NCBI GenBank assembly: GCA_963576725.1
Contig: OY755237.1
Span: 59,635,873-59,699,872, forward strand
DNA from: Azorinus chamasolen
Lineage: Eukaryota; Mollusca; Bivalvia; Cardiida; Solecurtidae
Direction: 5' to 3'
DNA: 64,000 nucleotides
In this document: piece after piece, positions 1-11,460 of the stretch
Layout: every line of letters starts with the position of its first letter
Numbering within the stretch: position 1 is the stretch's first letter
Translations under genes and position numbers: made by a program
The notes under the pieces: model-generated
The model's database searches: none
What the model saw: the letters and a program-made list of their open reading frames with translations, nothing else
Told to the model about the DNA's origin: nothing

Positions 1-136
1 GGGTATAATAGTAAGAAGAAATTGGGTAAACACAATATGCCCCCACTTTATTTGGAATATATTACACGTAAGAACCAAACATAAACATGATAAACTCTCT
101 TTAGTGATAACTCCAATGAAGTCACTCAGTGAGATT

Positions 137-353
137 TTAACCCTTTAATCTACAGATATGCCTTTGTGCAAACAGTGTAGACCCAGATCAGATAGCTCTT
201 ACAGAAGCTGTCTGATCAGGGTCTGCACTGTTTGCACGCATGACATTTTAAACAAGAGTTTATCCTGCCTATATTACAAATTATTGTAAATATATGCATA
301 CCAATATATTGAGATACGTTCAACTTATAAATATTCATGGAATAAGGGGTTAA
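137..353. mobile_element. piggyBac-like MITE (TTAA ends)
   Basis: The left end reads TTAACCCTTTAATC and the right end AATAAGGGGTTAA, so it has inverted ends anchored on TTAA. An internal palindrome centred near 195 contains the CTGATCAG-type core shared by many other copies in the window. TTAA target sites with CCCTTT-like ends are typical of piggyBac-derived non-autonomous elements. It carries no ORF, and the assignment is inferred from the ends alone. Confidence 0.6.
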
Positions 354-417
354 CCCTTTACTTCAAAAAATGCGTTTCCCACCTGTGTATACAGAGTAGA
401 CCCAGAGTCAATGTTAA
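350..417. mobile_element. Short TTAA-bounded MITE remnant sharing target site with its neighbour
   Basis: This 68-bp segment starts with TTAACCCTTTACTTC, using the same TTAA that closes the previous MITE. It ends in TTAA at 414-417, which opens a further copy (TTAACCCTTTGAATG) running to about 560. The internal GTAGACCCAGA fragment belongs to the same MITE family. It is probably an internally deleted copy. Confidence 0.45.
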
Positions 418-834
418 CCCTTTGAATGCAGGAAACGAGTGCAATGTCATTTGTAAACAGTGCAGACGAATATCAAAGGGATCCTCTAGGAACCCTCTGA
501 TCAGGGTCTGCAGTGTCGTAAGACAGTATCCACTAACACATGCAAGACGTTTATACTGAATGCATTTAATGGGTCGTTAGACAGTAATCGACTTTTCAAT
601 TCTGATAATTCAGCATTGATAGGGTAAAGAGGCTTCACTGTATGTTAACTGAACATATTTGTCAACAATTGGCAATGCATCCGAGACAAACTAGAACTAT
701 CACCAAAGGTGATGAATATCCCTGCACGGCAACTTTGATTGCAAATCTAAGTGTGTGACACCAACTACCTATGTAACGGGACCGAAACACACACATACTC
801 AAAGTAAAAGGGGGATACTTCTGTTTTGCTTGCA

Positions 835-1972
835 ACAAACATGAAATTTGCGCTATGCACATCTGCTATTCGCGGCTTTTATGTATGGCAAGTATCAGTT
901 CAATAACTTTCAAATTGAAAGGGGAGTTCGCGACACCAACTCCCCATTTTTCATGCCAAAACGACAAAAATAATCAAAGTTCAAGGGGAGATAATTCTTC
1001 AATGTCCAGCGCGAAACACATGCAAATTGCGTCTTGCCATCTACTAGCACATCTACTATTCATGATTATTGTGTATACTGAATATAAACTGAATAACTTT
1101 CAAATTGAAGGAGGAGCTTGCGACACCAACTCAAAATGTTTCGTGCAAAAATGACAAAAAAAGTTCAAGGGAGATAATTTTGCAATGCCCACCGGCAAAC
1201 ATATGAAAATTGCGTCTTACACATTTACCATTCGTGGTTATTCCTTATACCAATTTCAAGTCAATAACGTTAAAACTGAAGGAGGAGTTCGCGACACCAA
1301 CTCCCAAAGTTTCATGCCAACTGACAAAACAAATCAAAGTACAAGGGGAGATAATTCTGCAGTGCCCCAGAGATGGGCTCCAAACTATTCTGATCTTTGC
1401 TCCAGTCCTTAAAACATTTTGATACGTATGCCTACAATGTTTGAGGAAATGGAGATTATATTGCGTTTCTATGGTTTGGTCCCGCCCATAGTGCCCTTGG
1501 GTATGAGTTATGAGCAACTAAAACATGTCAAAGTCCATAATAATCTCTGGTTAAGTCCCTACAACTTTGAAATGTATATGTGTATATACAAAAAGTCAAC
1601 AGTTTTGAAAGAAATAGGGATTCATCTGAATTCAACTGATTGAAATGCAATCAATGATTCATCTATAGCAAGAAAATGCTTAATCATTTCAGTGCAATAC
1701 ACAAGTGACTAATGTCCTATGGTTTTGACCCCGACCCCATAATAATATAAATGCCAGGGAGATGCTTAAATTTGACGAAATAAAATGGTTTTCGCCGTCA
1801 CTCAAGATCATATTATATGTGGCACGTGTACAAAATTTCATCGAAATCCATACATAACCCTAGGAGGTGTTCGCGACACCAACTACCCATGTTCAAACGC
1901 GGACGGACGGATGAACGGACGGGCCAACCGACCGCCAAACAAAGTGATTCCAGTATGCGGGGGTATAATCAC
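835..1972 (+). mobile_element. Iteron element with GGAC tail and gggggtataat end (Helitron-like candidate)
   Basis: From 835 to 1420 a unit of about 180-195 bp repeats roughly three times. It is recognisable by CATGCAAATTGCGTCTT, AACTTTCAAATTGAAGGAGG, TTCGCGACACCAACT and AAGGGGAGATAATT. The block at 1785-1972 repeats the TTCGCGACACCAACT segment, then has a GGACGGACGG-rich stretch, a short GC-rich tail and gggggtataat. Open frames here are by-products of the repeat. The first nine bases of the window (gggtataat) look like the end of another such element. Whether 835-1972 is one element or two is unclear. Confidence 0.5.
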
Positions 1973-2175
1973 ATGAGACTACTACTTTATAAACTGTTCC
2001 AATCAAACAAACCGGTCAGGAATTAATGGTTTGTAACAGGAATCGAAACAGACATAATATCAACATGAATATTCAACTCTTTAGGAGCCATCTGAGTTGG
2101 GTCTACTCTGTTAACAAATGCATGAAAAGACGTTCACATGAGGAAACGGGATATGCAAAGCTACATAACGAAAGC

Positions 2176-2870
2176 CCGGTGGTGACACTTTAAATCCCTA
2201 CTTCAAACGTCTGCCTTCCAAGTTCTTACTTCCAAGATAATTTTCTATATGGTTATTGTATATTGTTTACAAGTTCCTACTTCTTAGTTTCGACTTCAAA
2301 GATCCAAGTTCCAATTTCCATGTTCCAAGATCCGACTTCTAAGTTCCAACTTCCATGTTCCAAGTGCAAACTTCCAAATTCCAAGTTCCGACTTCCCAGT
2401 TCCAAACTCCGACTTCCATGTTCAAGCTCCGACTTCCAATTTCATGCGGCCTCTATTCTAATTTGTCGAAACTATGTAAACGGTGTAAACAATAAAAGGG
2501 AGGCAATTTGTTGGAAGCATTTTAGATATTTATCTATTGGTAACTTTTGATGTCAACGTATGGTTCTTTTTTGTTGAAATCATGTTTCAACAGGCAAAAG
2601 TTTTATGCAAAGCAACGTTTTATAATGCAGTAACCAACCAATAAATTTCTCATCGATGTTTCTTGTCTGGGAGGCGAAGCAACCTTTAAAAACTTCAGAC
2701 CAACTGGAACGCCTATAATGTCAGCTGCATTGACATGCGTGAAGTAAAAGGCGCGATGATATAACGTTACGAGAAAACTGGCAGTTGTATGTCGGAACTT
2801 GCAAGTCGGAACATGAAACTTGCCAGTCGGAACTTGCAAGTCGGAACGTAGAATGTCACCACCGCCCTTA
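2176..2870. mobile_element. Foldback-like element with iterated 14-bp termini
   Basis: The left arm (about 2176-2440) starts GGTGGTGACACTTTAAAT and becomes a degenerate array of AAGTTCCGACTTCC-like units. The right arm (about 2785-2870) carries the same array inverted (GTCGGAACTTGCAAGTCGG) and ends ACGTAGAATGTCACCACC, the complement of the left end. The single-copy centre (2440-2785) has no coding signal. Long inverted ends made of short tandem repeats are a foldback-type architecture. Confidence 0.6.
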
Positions 2871-3148
2871 ACCATTTTCCTGATCTATGTGTATTACAAA
2901 TATCAATACCTACTAAATATTCATGTACAAACTAGTTATAACGAAATATGAAATGTGCAAAATTGTAGCCATTTTAGAAAGTAAAGAAACAAATCTTTTA
3001 GATTCTATTAGCAAATAAAGCAGACCTTGATCAGACGGCTCCCATAATAGCCGTGTTTTTAAATGTGTGAAAACACATTTATATGAAGGAAAGGGTTAAT
3101 ACTAGTCTGCTTCACTTCGCATCCACTTCTAAAACAAGGACAGCTTAC

Positions 3149-3377
3149 TTGTAATGCCCTGCCAACGTTGATGCGTGATTTTGAAAAGAGGAACCTGTCC
3201 ATTAGTTGTTTCTCTAGCCCCTCGAAGTCATACTCAATGTTTGTACCTTTACCCATCTCAAATGAGTATTTACAGTTGGCCAGCACTAGTGGGAGAACAT
3301 CCTGTTGGGGATCATAGCTGATGAGGTGGGCTGGGGTCACATCTCTAGGGGCCACTGTCGTCATAGTGATATGTCTC
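3149..3377 (-). CDS. RNF213-like: RNF213-like E3 ubiquitin ligase, internal exon (fifth and last visible)
   Basis: This minus-strand exon of 229 bp follows a CTTGCAG acceptor and ends at a GTAAGC donor. It completes an Arg codon split with the previous exon, encodes 76 further residues and ends in phase 0. Diagnostic stretches are DVLPLVLANCKYSFEMGKGT and YDFEGLEKQLMDRFLF, which match the RNF213 segment with the pattern 'LPLVL-NC-Y ... YD-E-LE-QL--RFL'. RNF213 is a giant AAA+ E3 ligase acting in innate immunity and lipid-droplet biology; this piece lies in its C-terminal region, downstream of the RING. No stop or frameshift is seen. The next exon must lie beyond the left edge, since nothing at 1-3148 continues it. 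Bivalves are known to carry many RNF213-like paralogues, so orthology is not claimed. Confidence 0.85.
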
Positions 3378-3484
3378 CTGCAAGCAATATCAACACATAA
3401 CATGGTTTGTAAAATATTTCAATAAAATAACAGAGAAGTTCATACTATGCTCTTCTAACATAATACAGTAAAATTAAGAAAATA

Positions 3485-3715
3485 TGTCTTGTAGCAATAC
3501 ACTTACCTTGAGAAAACAGGACTAGTGCAAAACAGTTGCTTTGAGAGAACACAGGACTATAAATATACAGTTACTTTGAAAGATACAAAGTTTAGTACAA
3601 TACAGTAACATTGAGAAAACAGGTCTAATTTAATACACAGTTACCTGGAGCAAACACCCTAGTATAATACAGTTACATAGAAAAACAGACATGTCTAGTA
3701 CAAAACAATTATACT
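3485..3715. repeat. Minisatellite, roughly 35-60 bp units
   Basis: Degenerate direct repeats contain AATACAGTTAC and TTGAGAAAACAGG(A/T)CTA motifs, about five units. The CAGTTAC motif recalls the minisatellite flanking the first DIRS element at 25.4-25.7 and 32.3-33.4 kb. Confidence 0.55.
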
Positions 3716-3770
3716 TTCAGCATTGATTATTATACAATCAAAATATATAATTATATAATCAGCATTGATT

Positions 3771-4545
3771 ATTATACCCCGCCAACAGGTGTAGGGGCTA
3801 TATAGGAACCACGTTGTCCGTCCCATAGAGAGTGATGAGAGAATGTACAGTCAACAAGGGTTGTAACTCTAAATTCATTTTTGAGGGAGTTATATATTCT
3901 CCATAGTTATTTTCAGAAGCATTTTTTGTCCGGAGGATAACATCAAGTATTGTAGGAACAACTGTGAAATTCTATGTATTGATAGATGTGATGAGAGGTT
4001 GTGTAGTTAACAAGGGTTGTAACTCTAAATAATTTTAAAGGGAGTTATTCACCTTAGTTATTTTCAGAAGCATTTTTTTGTCTAGAGCATAACTTCTCAA
4101 GTATTGTATGTACACCTGTACATACACCTCTTTTCAGCAGCAGGTGTTAAATGCTTGTGTGGCGGCCGTAAAACGTCGCCCCGTACTTCATTCTCAGTGT
4201 TGTTTAACTTTCTGATCCTTCTAGATCATGAATTTTAGTACATTTTGTTCTGAACATTGAATACCGCTTAAGCCGGTGCTAGGGGCGTGAGCAGTTTTGC
4301 ACTTTCAGTTACTGCTCATGAACAGACTCACTAAAACCGAGTCTGCAATTTTATCCTTTTTTGTTGCAATATTTGCTTTCGGGGGATCACCTCTTTTCAG
4401 AATTTATATATGGATAGATGGTGATAAGAGAATGTGAAGTCAACAAGAGCTGTAACTCTAAATTCATTTTTGAGAGAGTTATTCCCTTTTGTTTCCTTTC
4501 GTAAGTTTTTCCAGAGCATAACAAGTACTACTTCTATATTTCTTC
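3771..4545 (-). mobile_element. Iteron element, minus orientation, carrying a hairpin-polyA repeat
   Basis: It starts ATTATACCCCGCC, the complement of the ggggtataat-type end. Units of about 170 bp then repeat AACAAGGGTTGTAACTCTAA, GGGAGTTATTC and TTATTTTCAGAAGCATTTTT. They are the reverse complement of the units at 44.6-45.7 kb. A 280-bp unrelated repeat (4127-4404) interrupts the array. No coding content. Confidence 0.55.
4127..4404 (+). repeat. Hairpin-polyA repeat (here 'R'), near full length
   Basis: Landmarks in order are AGCAGGTGTTAAATGCTTG, TGGCGGCCGTAAAACGTCG, AATACCGCTTAAGCCGGTGC, TAGGGGCGTGAGCAG, a hairpin of type CAGACTC-loop-GAGTCTG with a polyA-signal-like loop, TGCAATTTT and GGGGGATCACCTCTTTTCAG. 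CACCTCTTTTCAG occurs at both ends, as expected if the unit came from a tandem array. Other copies are at 33.1, 37.4, 44.4, 45.2 (minus), 51.6 and 57.5 kb. I cannot assign it to a known class. Confidence 0.7.
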
Positions 4546-4939
4546 ACCAATGAACATTAAATGAACCTCAAATTTTGCAAATGCATTTATAATTATGTGT
4601 AGATGTGTGGATGAAAGGATTGTTGAGCTATTTTCTTTTGTACTGGATCTTGGTGGTGGGTGGGGGTATTAATCACCTTTAGTAATATTTATATTTTGTC
4701 TTCCATTCTGCTTAAACCTTTTACTCCATGAATATCCATGTAAAATAAAAACACATGGACACAATGTATGGTTACAATGACAGAAACTGCAGCATCAAAC
4801 ATGTATTATATCACAAGCAAACAGAGCAGACCCTGGTCAAACGGCTTATATTGGAGCCATCGGGTCTAGGTATACTCTGTTTGCAAAGGCGCAGACAGGC
4901 GTATATATGGATTAAAGATTTAAACTCTTTGTAGGACAG

Positions 4940-6005
4940 TTTGGATAGTAAGATGCCGAGGTATTCATCTCACATACATATTCATTAAACGAAAATGTGT
5001 CCATGGGCCACAGATGACATTACGCAAACACCGACACAATACTATCACTATAATGTAATATTTTGATAATATTGTGTATACTACAATTACAAATTACTTA
5101 TAATATAACCGTAAACAGATTGCTAAACAATCACCAAAATTTAATCAGAGTGTTGGCAAACAGGAAATAGATTAAGATGGACTTGAAATGGGTAGACACC
5201 CTTTAAGTCACTAAGATGATGATTCAGACCAAATATCAAATCATTCCAGTTTACACAAGGCTAGAAATATTCGACGAACGTTTAACAGGACGGACCTACA
5301 TACGATTCAATCAAAGTGACGGCAAACAGGAAGTAGATGAACGACAGACCTGAAAGGGGAGACACTCGCTATGACAATGCTTCAGACTAAATATCAAATC
5401 ATTCAAACGTACACACGAGGCAATACAGTTTGAAGAAAAGTGTGTCATTAAACAATCACCAAAATTCAATCACAGTGTCAGGAAGCAGGCAGTAGATCAA
5501 CGACATACTTTACAAGGGTAGACACTGTACAACTCACTATGATTATGCGTCATGTTACATTATTATGCTACAGTTTAATGTTTTTCGTCTTGATATGCGT
5601 CCTGTTATGTTTTGTCTTGTGGCTATACCGTTTCTTGTTTGATGGTGTTTGGTGCGGTGTCATTTCGTATGTTGCTCTCCCTGTTTGACTATTTTTCCAT
5701 ATTCAGACCATATATCAAATCATTCAAACTTACACAAGACAATAAATCTTTGACAAATTTCTTGCCATTAAACAAACACCAATATTCAATCAAAGTATCG
5801 GCAAACAGGAAGACGATGACCGACTGACCTGAAAAGGGGAGACACAATACAACTCACTTTGATTATGCTTCAGACTAAATATCAAATCGTTCGAGTATGC
5901 ACAAGGCAAGAAATATTTTACGAAAATTTATCGGACAGACGGACGGACGTAAAGACGCACGGACAATGGTAAAACTTTAATGCCTAAAGGCGGGAACATA
6001 ATTAA
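4940..6005 (+). mobile_element. Iteron element with about 190-bp units and GGAC tail
   Basis: Four to five units of about 190 bp share CAATCACCAAAATTCAATCA, GGCAAACAGGAAGTAGAT, CTGAAAAGGGGAGACAC and CAGACTAAATATCAAATC. The last unit runs into CGGACAGACGGACGGACG and ends GGCGGGAACATAAT, much like the ends at 1972 and 39790. A non-repeat segment (5548-5700) splits the array. No coding capacity. Confidence 0.55.
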
Positions 6006-6368
6006 AATTTGGAAGGATAAACGGTACTTATTTTTCCTATAGAAATGATCTTTATTTCAATATTTTCATTTGGTCTATACATTTAAACATAATTGTTTCT
6101 ATCTTTAATTTCAATAAAGTTGTCTCCGTATTTCTTATTCAATATAACTAAACCTCTTTCCACACTATGGGTGAATTTTCGAAAACTGTATGGACCAAAA
6201 GATAAGGCAAAGGCAATCCATGTCTCAAAATTAGAATCCAAACTGTTTTTATACTTTGGTTATTACTTTGAAAAGAAATGACAGATAAAGCTATTTTCAG
6301 AACTGAAAGCTTAATTTTTGAAGACAAGCGTTGATTTTAGGTTGAAATTTTCATTTTCTTTTGTTTAC

Positions 6369-6558
6369 CTTTTGGTTGCTGTGATGTACTTGTCTAAGAA
6401 GTTGTTCTGTTTTCTCATTAGGAAGTCCAATAAGGCGTGTGAACAGAGCCCAATTTCCCTCATTGTTGGCAGGAGAATAGCAACTGGCAGGTCGTCTGTG
6501 ATGCTCTTGTTGCAGTACTCCTTCGAGACCACCATTCCACCCAAGTCGGTCGGACACA
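6369..6558 (-). CDS. RNF213-like: RNF213-like E3 ubiquitin ligase, internal exon (fourth visible)
   Basis: A 190-bp minus-strand exon runs between a TTTTTTAG acceptor and a GTAAAC donor. It completes a Met codon (A|TG) split with the exon at 14653-14733, gives 62 full residues and leaves AG of the next split codon. Recognisable stretches are ITDDLPVAILLPTMREIGLC and SHALLDFLMRKQNNFLDKY. They fit the RNF213 pattern of a 'LLP---G-GLC--AL--(Y/F)L---(N/Q)N' helix pair that follows the 'W--(L/V)R--L' helix. The frame is open and phases match on both sides, which supports a functional gene. Intron to the next exon: 2,991 bp. Confidence 0.88.
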
Positions 6559-6628
6559 CTAAAAAAGAGCACAGAAACATGCTTGGAAAACCTTACAGCG
6601 ACAATCAATGATACAAAGAAAGAAGCCT

Positions 6629-7139
6629 CCTTAACCCTTTAGCAAATGAATATTTATACAAAATTGACTTTATGGATATTTATTCATTGAATTTATATGA
6701 TGGCGAATGGACAAAATCAGATTATCATTTCATAAACGCAGTAGATCCCATTCAGATCGTTGCGACAGGAGTCATCTGGTTGTGGTCTATTTTCTTCAAG
6801 GAGGAGTTAAAAGGCTATGAGGTCAATTGTTAACATTTTGAATATCTATGTAAGATATAATGAGATTATGAATATTAATTTGGTTCTTTTTCATTTTGGC
6901 ATATCACATGTTAGACCTCCTTTGAAGAAACCGAATCTCGGTTCAAATGAACTTTTCATAAGATACCATAAACTAAGAAAAACATTCTAAAGTTTATTAT
7001 CGAAATATCTCACTTATTGGCAAGTACCAATGTAATCTCAAGGCACTTCTGCGACACGATATTTCACATCCTGAATTTATGGTTATGTGATTTACAAACT
7101 TCGTAAAATTATTGGACATACCCTCTTTCTTTCTCTCTT
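6629..7139. other. Intron sequence, degraded MITE fragments only
   Basis: TTAACCCTTTAGCAAATGAATATT near 6630 and a diverged GATC-rich palindrome near 6740-6800 point to one decayed piggyBac-like MITE. Nothing else recognisable is present. Confidence 0.35.
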
Positions 7140-7800
7140 AGTTCATCAAATATGTTAAAAATTCATTAAAAAGGGATATGATCCTATAGTACTACAACAT
7201 ATTACATGTTTGGTTGTCAACCCTTTTACAGTTGGCAATCACGCTGGCCTCTTTGCATGTACGCCGACAAGAAAGGTTTAGTACTCTATGAAGGCGACCT
7301 CTTAAATCCAGAGACGGAAGGACGACGTCTGATATCTGAACTATTTCGTTTTTGTCGTACCCTTTATTACTTTTTCTACAGTTACTCTGTTTGCCGTTCA
7401 ATCATTGAATTGAGTACACTAGCAATAGGTGGATACAGTTTTTTCACTTAAATGTTTTCGTTATACATGCACTTTACCACTGTATTTGCCATCGCGGTTG
7501 TTGTAGATTAGTCGGAGAGGGGATACGTTTATTTACACTGTTTGTCTTTTAGGGGGGGGGGGGGATGGAATAAGTGTGAGGTTGGCGCCCATAAACCGGT
7601 TTAACCCCCTACTGACTTTTGTCACTGACTGTTCCAAGGCGGTACTTCCATCTTTCCCCTATTGTATGTTTGTTTTGTCTTTGTGCGTCTCTTGATGTTT
7701 TTATAGTTATGTACATTTGCTGTTTCCTTGTGTTGCTGCTCGGGCGACTATTTGCCCTGTATGTGGTATTTCCTGCATGACTCGTTTTTGTACTTTTAAG
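7140..7800 (+). pseudogene. 5'-truncated RYLDD-type reverse transcriptase relic, C-terminal tail and 3' UTR
   Basis: The first part still encodes the tail of this RT family in broken frames (a KGYDPIVLQHITCLV-like block, then the V-PF----ASLF region). From 7500 comes a non-coding 3' region found at several other sites: TTTACACTGTTTGTCTTTTA, a G-run, AAACCGGTTTAACCCCC, CCAAGGCGGTACTTCCATC and TTCCTGCATGACTCG. The 3' ends are shared while the 5' ends differ between copies, as expected for target-primed retrotransposition. I would place the family near Penelope-like elements, tentatively. Confidence 0.6.
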
Positions 7801-9710
7801 AATAATAGTCCTATATCGAATTAGCCGTTTGTCTCCAAAGTGTTAGAAAAGGTGGTGGACAAACGCATTGAGTCCCACTTGACCTCATACGAACTACATG
7901 AGCACCATCAGTCGGCATACCGAAAGTATCATGCAACAGAGACTGCTCTCCTGAAAGTTGAAAACGACATCCTTCAATCCCTAGATAAAAACGAAATTAC
8001 AATTCTGGTCACGCTTGACTTATCGGCGGCATTCGACACTATCTATCATGAAACTCTGATAATACGCCTGGAAAAAAATACTTCAGAATATTGGAAAACC
8101 CCTTGAGTGGATAACCTCCTCTGTATGACCACTATCAAATAGTCTCAGTAGATGGAGAACTGTCCACTTCAGTTAAAATGAAATATAGCGTGCCACAGGG
8201 TACCGTCCTAGGACCAAAGCACTAAATCATGTACACAAAACCTGTCGACTCAATCTGCAAATTTTATGGACTTAACCACCATTTCTATGCCAATAGCTCT
8301 CAATTATACATGTCCTTTAAGCAACCCATGGGCAGTTCCTGTCAACAAGAAGCTTTATCGGTACGTTTCCCTCTTTGTATGGCTTAATTCACAAATAGAC
8401 ATGACATCACATGTCAATTCCGTGCGTAGGTCTAGTTATGCACAGCTCCGGCAAATAGGCCATATAAGAAACTACTTCTAACCTGATGCTTCCAAGACTT
8501 TGGTGAACTCTCTCTTGTTAAATAAAAAATAAACTACTGCAATTTCACTGCTGCATGGATTTGCAAACAACTCACTGCGGAAATTTCTCAGAGTGCAAAA
8601 CACATCAGCCCGCATCATAACCAGAACTTCTCGATATAATAATATCCCGCCGGCTTCCGGTTCAACATCGGATTAAATTAAATATTCTGAGACTTACGTT
8701 TAAATGGGTAAAAGCCATGCACAATGAATCTCTCAAGTACATTGTCGACATGCTTGACGTGTACAAGCCGCACAGAGAGTTAAGGTCAGCAAGAAGATAA
8801 CTCTCGTTGGTTGTGCCAAAAGGTCGTATGGCAAAATACGCTGAGAGAAGTTTCATGCATGCAGCTCCAACATTTTGGAATGCTCTATCGTCAGGCATTA
8901 GAGACCTTACACACAATGTCACTGGCATGTTTCAAAAGGTGTCTGAAAACGCATTTTTGCAACATTTATTACTAGGACAGTTTAGAAAACGATATGTTGC
9001 ATATCTTTCATGGACCAGATATATAATCATGCGGTTCCTCCAGGTTAGTGATTTCATAACTACTGTATATCTAAGCCACGTCTTCAGTACCAGTAACGCG
9101 CGACGGTAATATGTATTGATGATTATTTTTGTGATAATTGTACCTGATTCAATCCAATCCAGGATTGGGAAAATTTGTGAAAGTAACATGTCTCATGTTA
9201 GTGAGGGAGAATTTCATTCCCTATTATCGACTATAGAGAGTCACATGTTTTCATGTAAGAGTGGGATCCTGATCCAAAGTCTCTGGTTGTGGGTAGTCTT
9301 TCTGGCAATCTCTGGATTGTGACTTCGGGAGGCTGTATCGTTTTCAGATATTGCCATGGTTTGCACTGAACACCTATGGTCACTGTAGGGTGTTCATTCA
9401 TTTGGGTTACTGTATGCACCATTCCGTAATTATACTTTCTCTGTTTTGTGTATATAATGGCTCGAGTGGTATTTGGGTTGGTTCAATTGGCCGCCCATTG
9501 CCATAGAAGGAATCATGTGGCTCCTTCCAGCTAGTGATTTCATATATAGTGTATATTTATTGTATAACTTTGATTGGCTGTTGGATAGATAATCATGCAG
9601 TTCGTTCCCGTTAATGGTTTCATCCATGTGAAGCGCTTTTGAACGCACATATCCTGTGTGAAAAGAGCGATATATAAATGTGGATATATATAATAATAAA
9701 CACAGAAAGG
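7801..9710 (+). pseudogene. CR1/Jockey-like LINE reverse transcriptase relic
   Basis: Translation in shifting frames gives the standard LINE RT order: a PISN-PFVSKVLEKVVDKRI block with an in-frame stop at 7819-7821, HQSAYRKYHATETALLKVE, VTLDLSAAFDTI (first catalytic Asp, about 8017-8047), SVPQGTVLGPK (about 8190), HFYANSSQLYMSF (about 8280), and a C-terminal block with RSFMHAAPTFWNAL and FKRCLKTHF. The catalytic YADD-type motif has become YANS at 8286-8297, so the enzyme is dead. The 3' tail (AAGAGCGATATATAAATG, then a TATAATAATAA-rich end near 9705) is typical of LINE tails. No endonuclease domain is present, so the copy is 5'-truncated. It lies antisense in an RNF213-like intron. Confidence 0.8.
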
Positions 9711-9749
9711 TTGGCATTGGTTGAAACGGTTGAATCAGATGTATATCAT

Positions 9750-10005
9750 TCAATAAGCACACAGAATAGACCCTGACCAGACGGCTCCTACTGGAGTCAT
9801 CTGATTTGGGTGTGCTCTTTTGCAAAGTCGGCAAAATGCATTTGTATCAGGTAAAGAGTTGTCTTATTTCTAAGGGAACTTAAATGAAGGTCGTTTAGGG
9901 CAAATTCGTGCTTAACCCTTTCCCTGTTCAATATTCATGTATAAAATGATGACATCATGAATATTTGTAAGCTGAATTTTAAAAGTACTAATTATATTTT
10001 CAATA
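9750..10005. mobile_element. piggyBac-like MITE fragments
   Basis: 9760-9835 carries the GATC-rich palindrome (CAGACGGCTCCTACTGGAGT). TTAACCCTTTCCCTGTTC at 9912 then opens a second fragment with an ATATTCATGTATAAAATGAT core. Both borders are degraded. Confidence 0.45.
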
Positions 10006-10029
10006 TTTTTGTTTGGATAAAAACTATAG

Positions 10030-10405
10030 AATCAGATCTATATCTGCCAAAATGACAAAAATACACAGATTTCAAGTGGAAACAATTCTGCAATTCCCAG
10101 CGCTGAACATGCGTCTTGCATATCTACCATTAATGGTAAATATATATACTAAATATAAACAGCAATAAAAACTGCATAACTTTCAGATTAATGGAATGTT
10201 TTATGCAAAATGACAAAAACTCAAAGTTCAAGGGGAGATAATTTTGCAATTGGCCAGCAGAAAATGTTCAAATGCGGACATACCACCCGACCGACCGACC
10301 GACCAACGGCCTGACCGACTGACAGATCGACAGACCGACCACCCGCCCAACCGCCAGACAGACTGATTCCAGTAAAACCCCTAAAACAGGTTTGCAGGGG
10401 TATAA
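10030..10405 (+). mobile_element. Iteron element fragment with CCGA-rich tail
   Basis: This diverged relative of 835-1972 carries AAATGACAAAAA, TCAAGGGGAGATAATTTTGC and CCAGCG(C)(T/G)GAACATGCGTCTT. It then has an ACCGACCGACCGACC run near 10285-10350 and ends in GCAGGGGTATAAC. Confidence 0.5.
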
Positions 10406-11460
10406 CAAGAGTCAAGCAGGAAAAGACACACACACAAAACGCAACCAACACCACAACAGAAAACATCCATACAGACCCCCTCACAACCACACATAAATCT
10501 GGGGTGACAAAGAGAGTACCGCCTTGGAACGGTCGGTGGCAAAACAACCACTGGGGGCCTCATGCTTGTCTCAAAGTTACTCTAGCTTAACAGTGTAAAA
10601 TAAAGGTATCTCCGCCAGACTTCCCCACAACAGAAAAGACGGTAAACACATGACAATATGTATAACATAGCATGACAAAAACTGTGACAGTCCGTCAAAT
10701 ACGTACTCTTTGACTTGAATGAAGTCAGAGAAACTGCAGGGAAGCCGTTAAGGGCACGGCAGAGAAAAGGCAATACATGAGTCTGGTAAGCTCATCCCGT
10801 TTCTAGGGTTAAGAGTATACCATCACAGAGTACTATCCTTGGCCTGTCATCGTGTAAGCAAAGAGGGAAACGTACCGACTGTAAAGGGGTTAATAGCCAA
10901 GTATTGCAGTGCGTTGTAATATAATGGGATCATAACCTTTCTTCCTAAAAGGTTTCATGGTTTTAATAAACAAATCATGAATATGGATAAGACTCCGAAT
11001 TTTTCTAAATGAAAAAGTAGTAAAGTCTAAGTTTGTAGATAACATCACCATAGAATTCTGGATGATAAATACATTGTTGCAGTAACGCATGTAGATTGCA
11101 ATTATGTTTACTAATGAGAGGTAAATTTCGATAATAGAATTTAGAAAAAGCTTTCCAAATCTTATGATATCTATATATTTACCCAAGAAGTTAATCAGTT
11201 ATAATTAAATTACGACTATTAAAATCTCCTAGCAAAGAAAGGCTCGGACAAAGCGAATAGTTTGAGAAATGTAAACACCATAGGATGAAGAACGGGACAC
11301 ATCTCCATCTAGAAAAGGATAAGTAAAAAAGTCAAGCTGTTTATCTTTGAAAGTTTGAAGCATATATATGCTTTTATTGTAAAGAAAGTTGCCATGTCCT
11401 GTAACTATGGAAAACATGGTCAGAACAAATATTTCCTTCCTAACGGCCATTTTCACATCA
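10406..11460 (-). pseudogene. RYLDD-type reverse transcriptase relic, minus strand
   Basis: Read on the minus strand, 11456-11229 gives FFTYPFLDGDVSRSSSYGVY followed by ISQTIRF, the conserved block after the catalytic core of this RT family. 11186-10890 gives the tail (IHIHDLFIKTMKPF, KKGYDPIILQRTA). Next comes the shared 3' UTR with CCAAGGCGGTACTCTCTTTG and TTTCCTGCTTGACTC, ending near 10406. Frame breaks are present. The catalytic half is missing, so the copy is 5'-truncated. Confidence 0.65.

Noticed and set aside
855..1422. Overlapping 70-99 codon frames with recurring peptides
   Set aside because: The recurrence follows the 180-195 bp DNA repeat unit; no start or splice logic.
2603..2875. 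90-codon minus frame considered as the next RNF213-like exon
   Set aside because: It covers the iterated terminus of a foldback-like element; no acceptor in the required phase 0 and no family fit.
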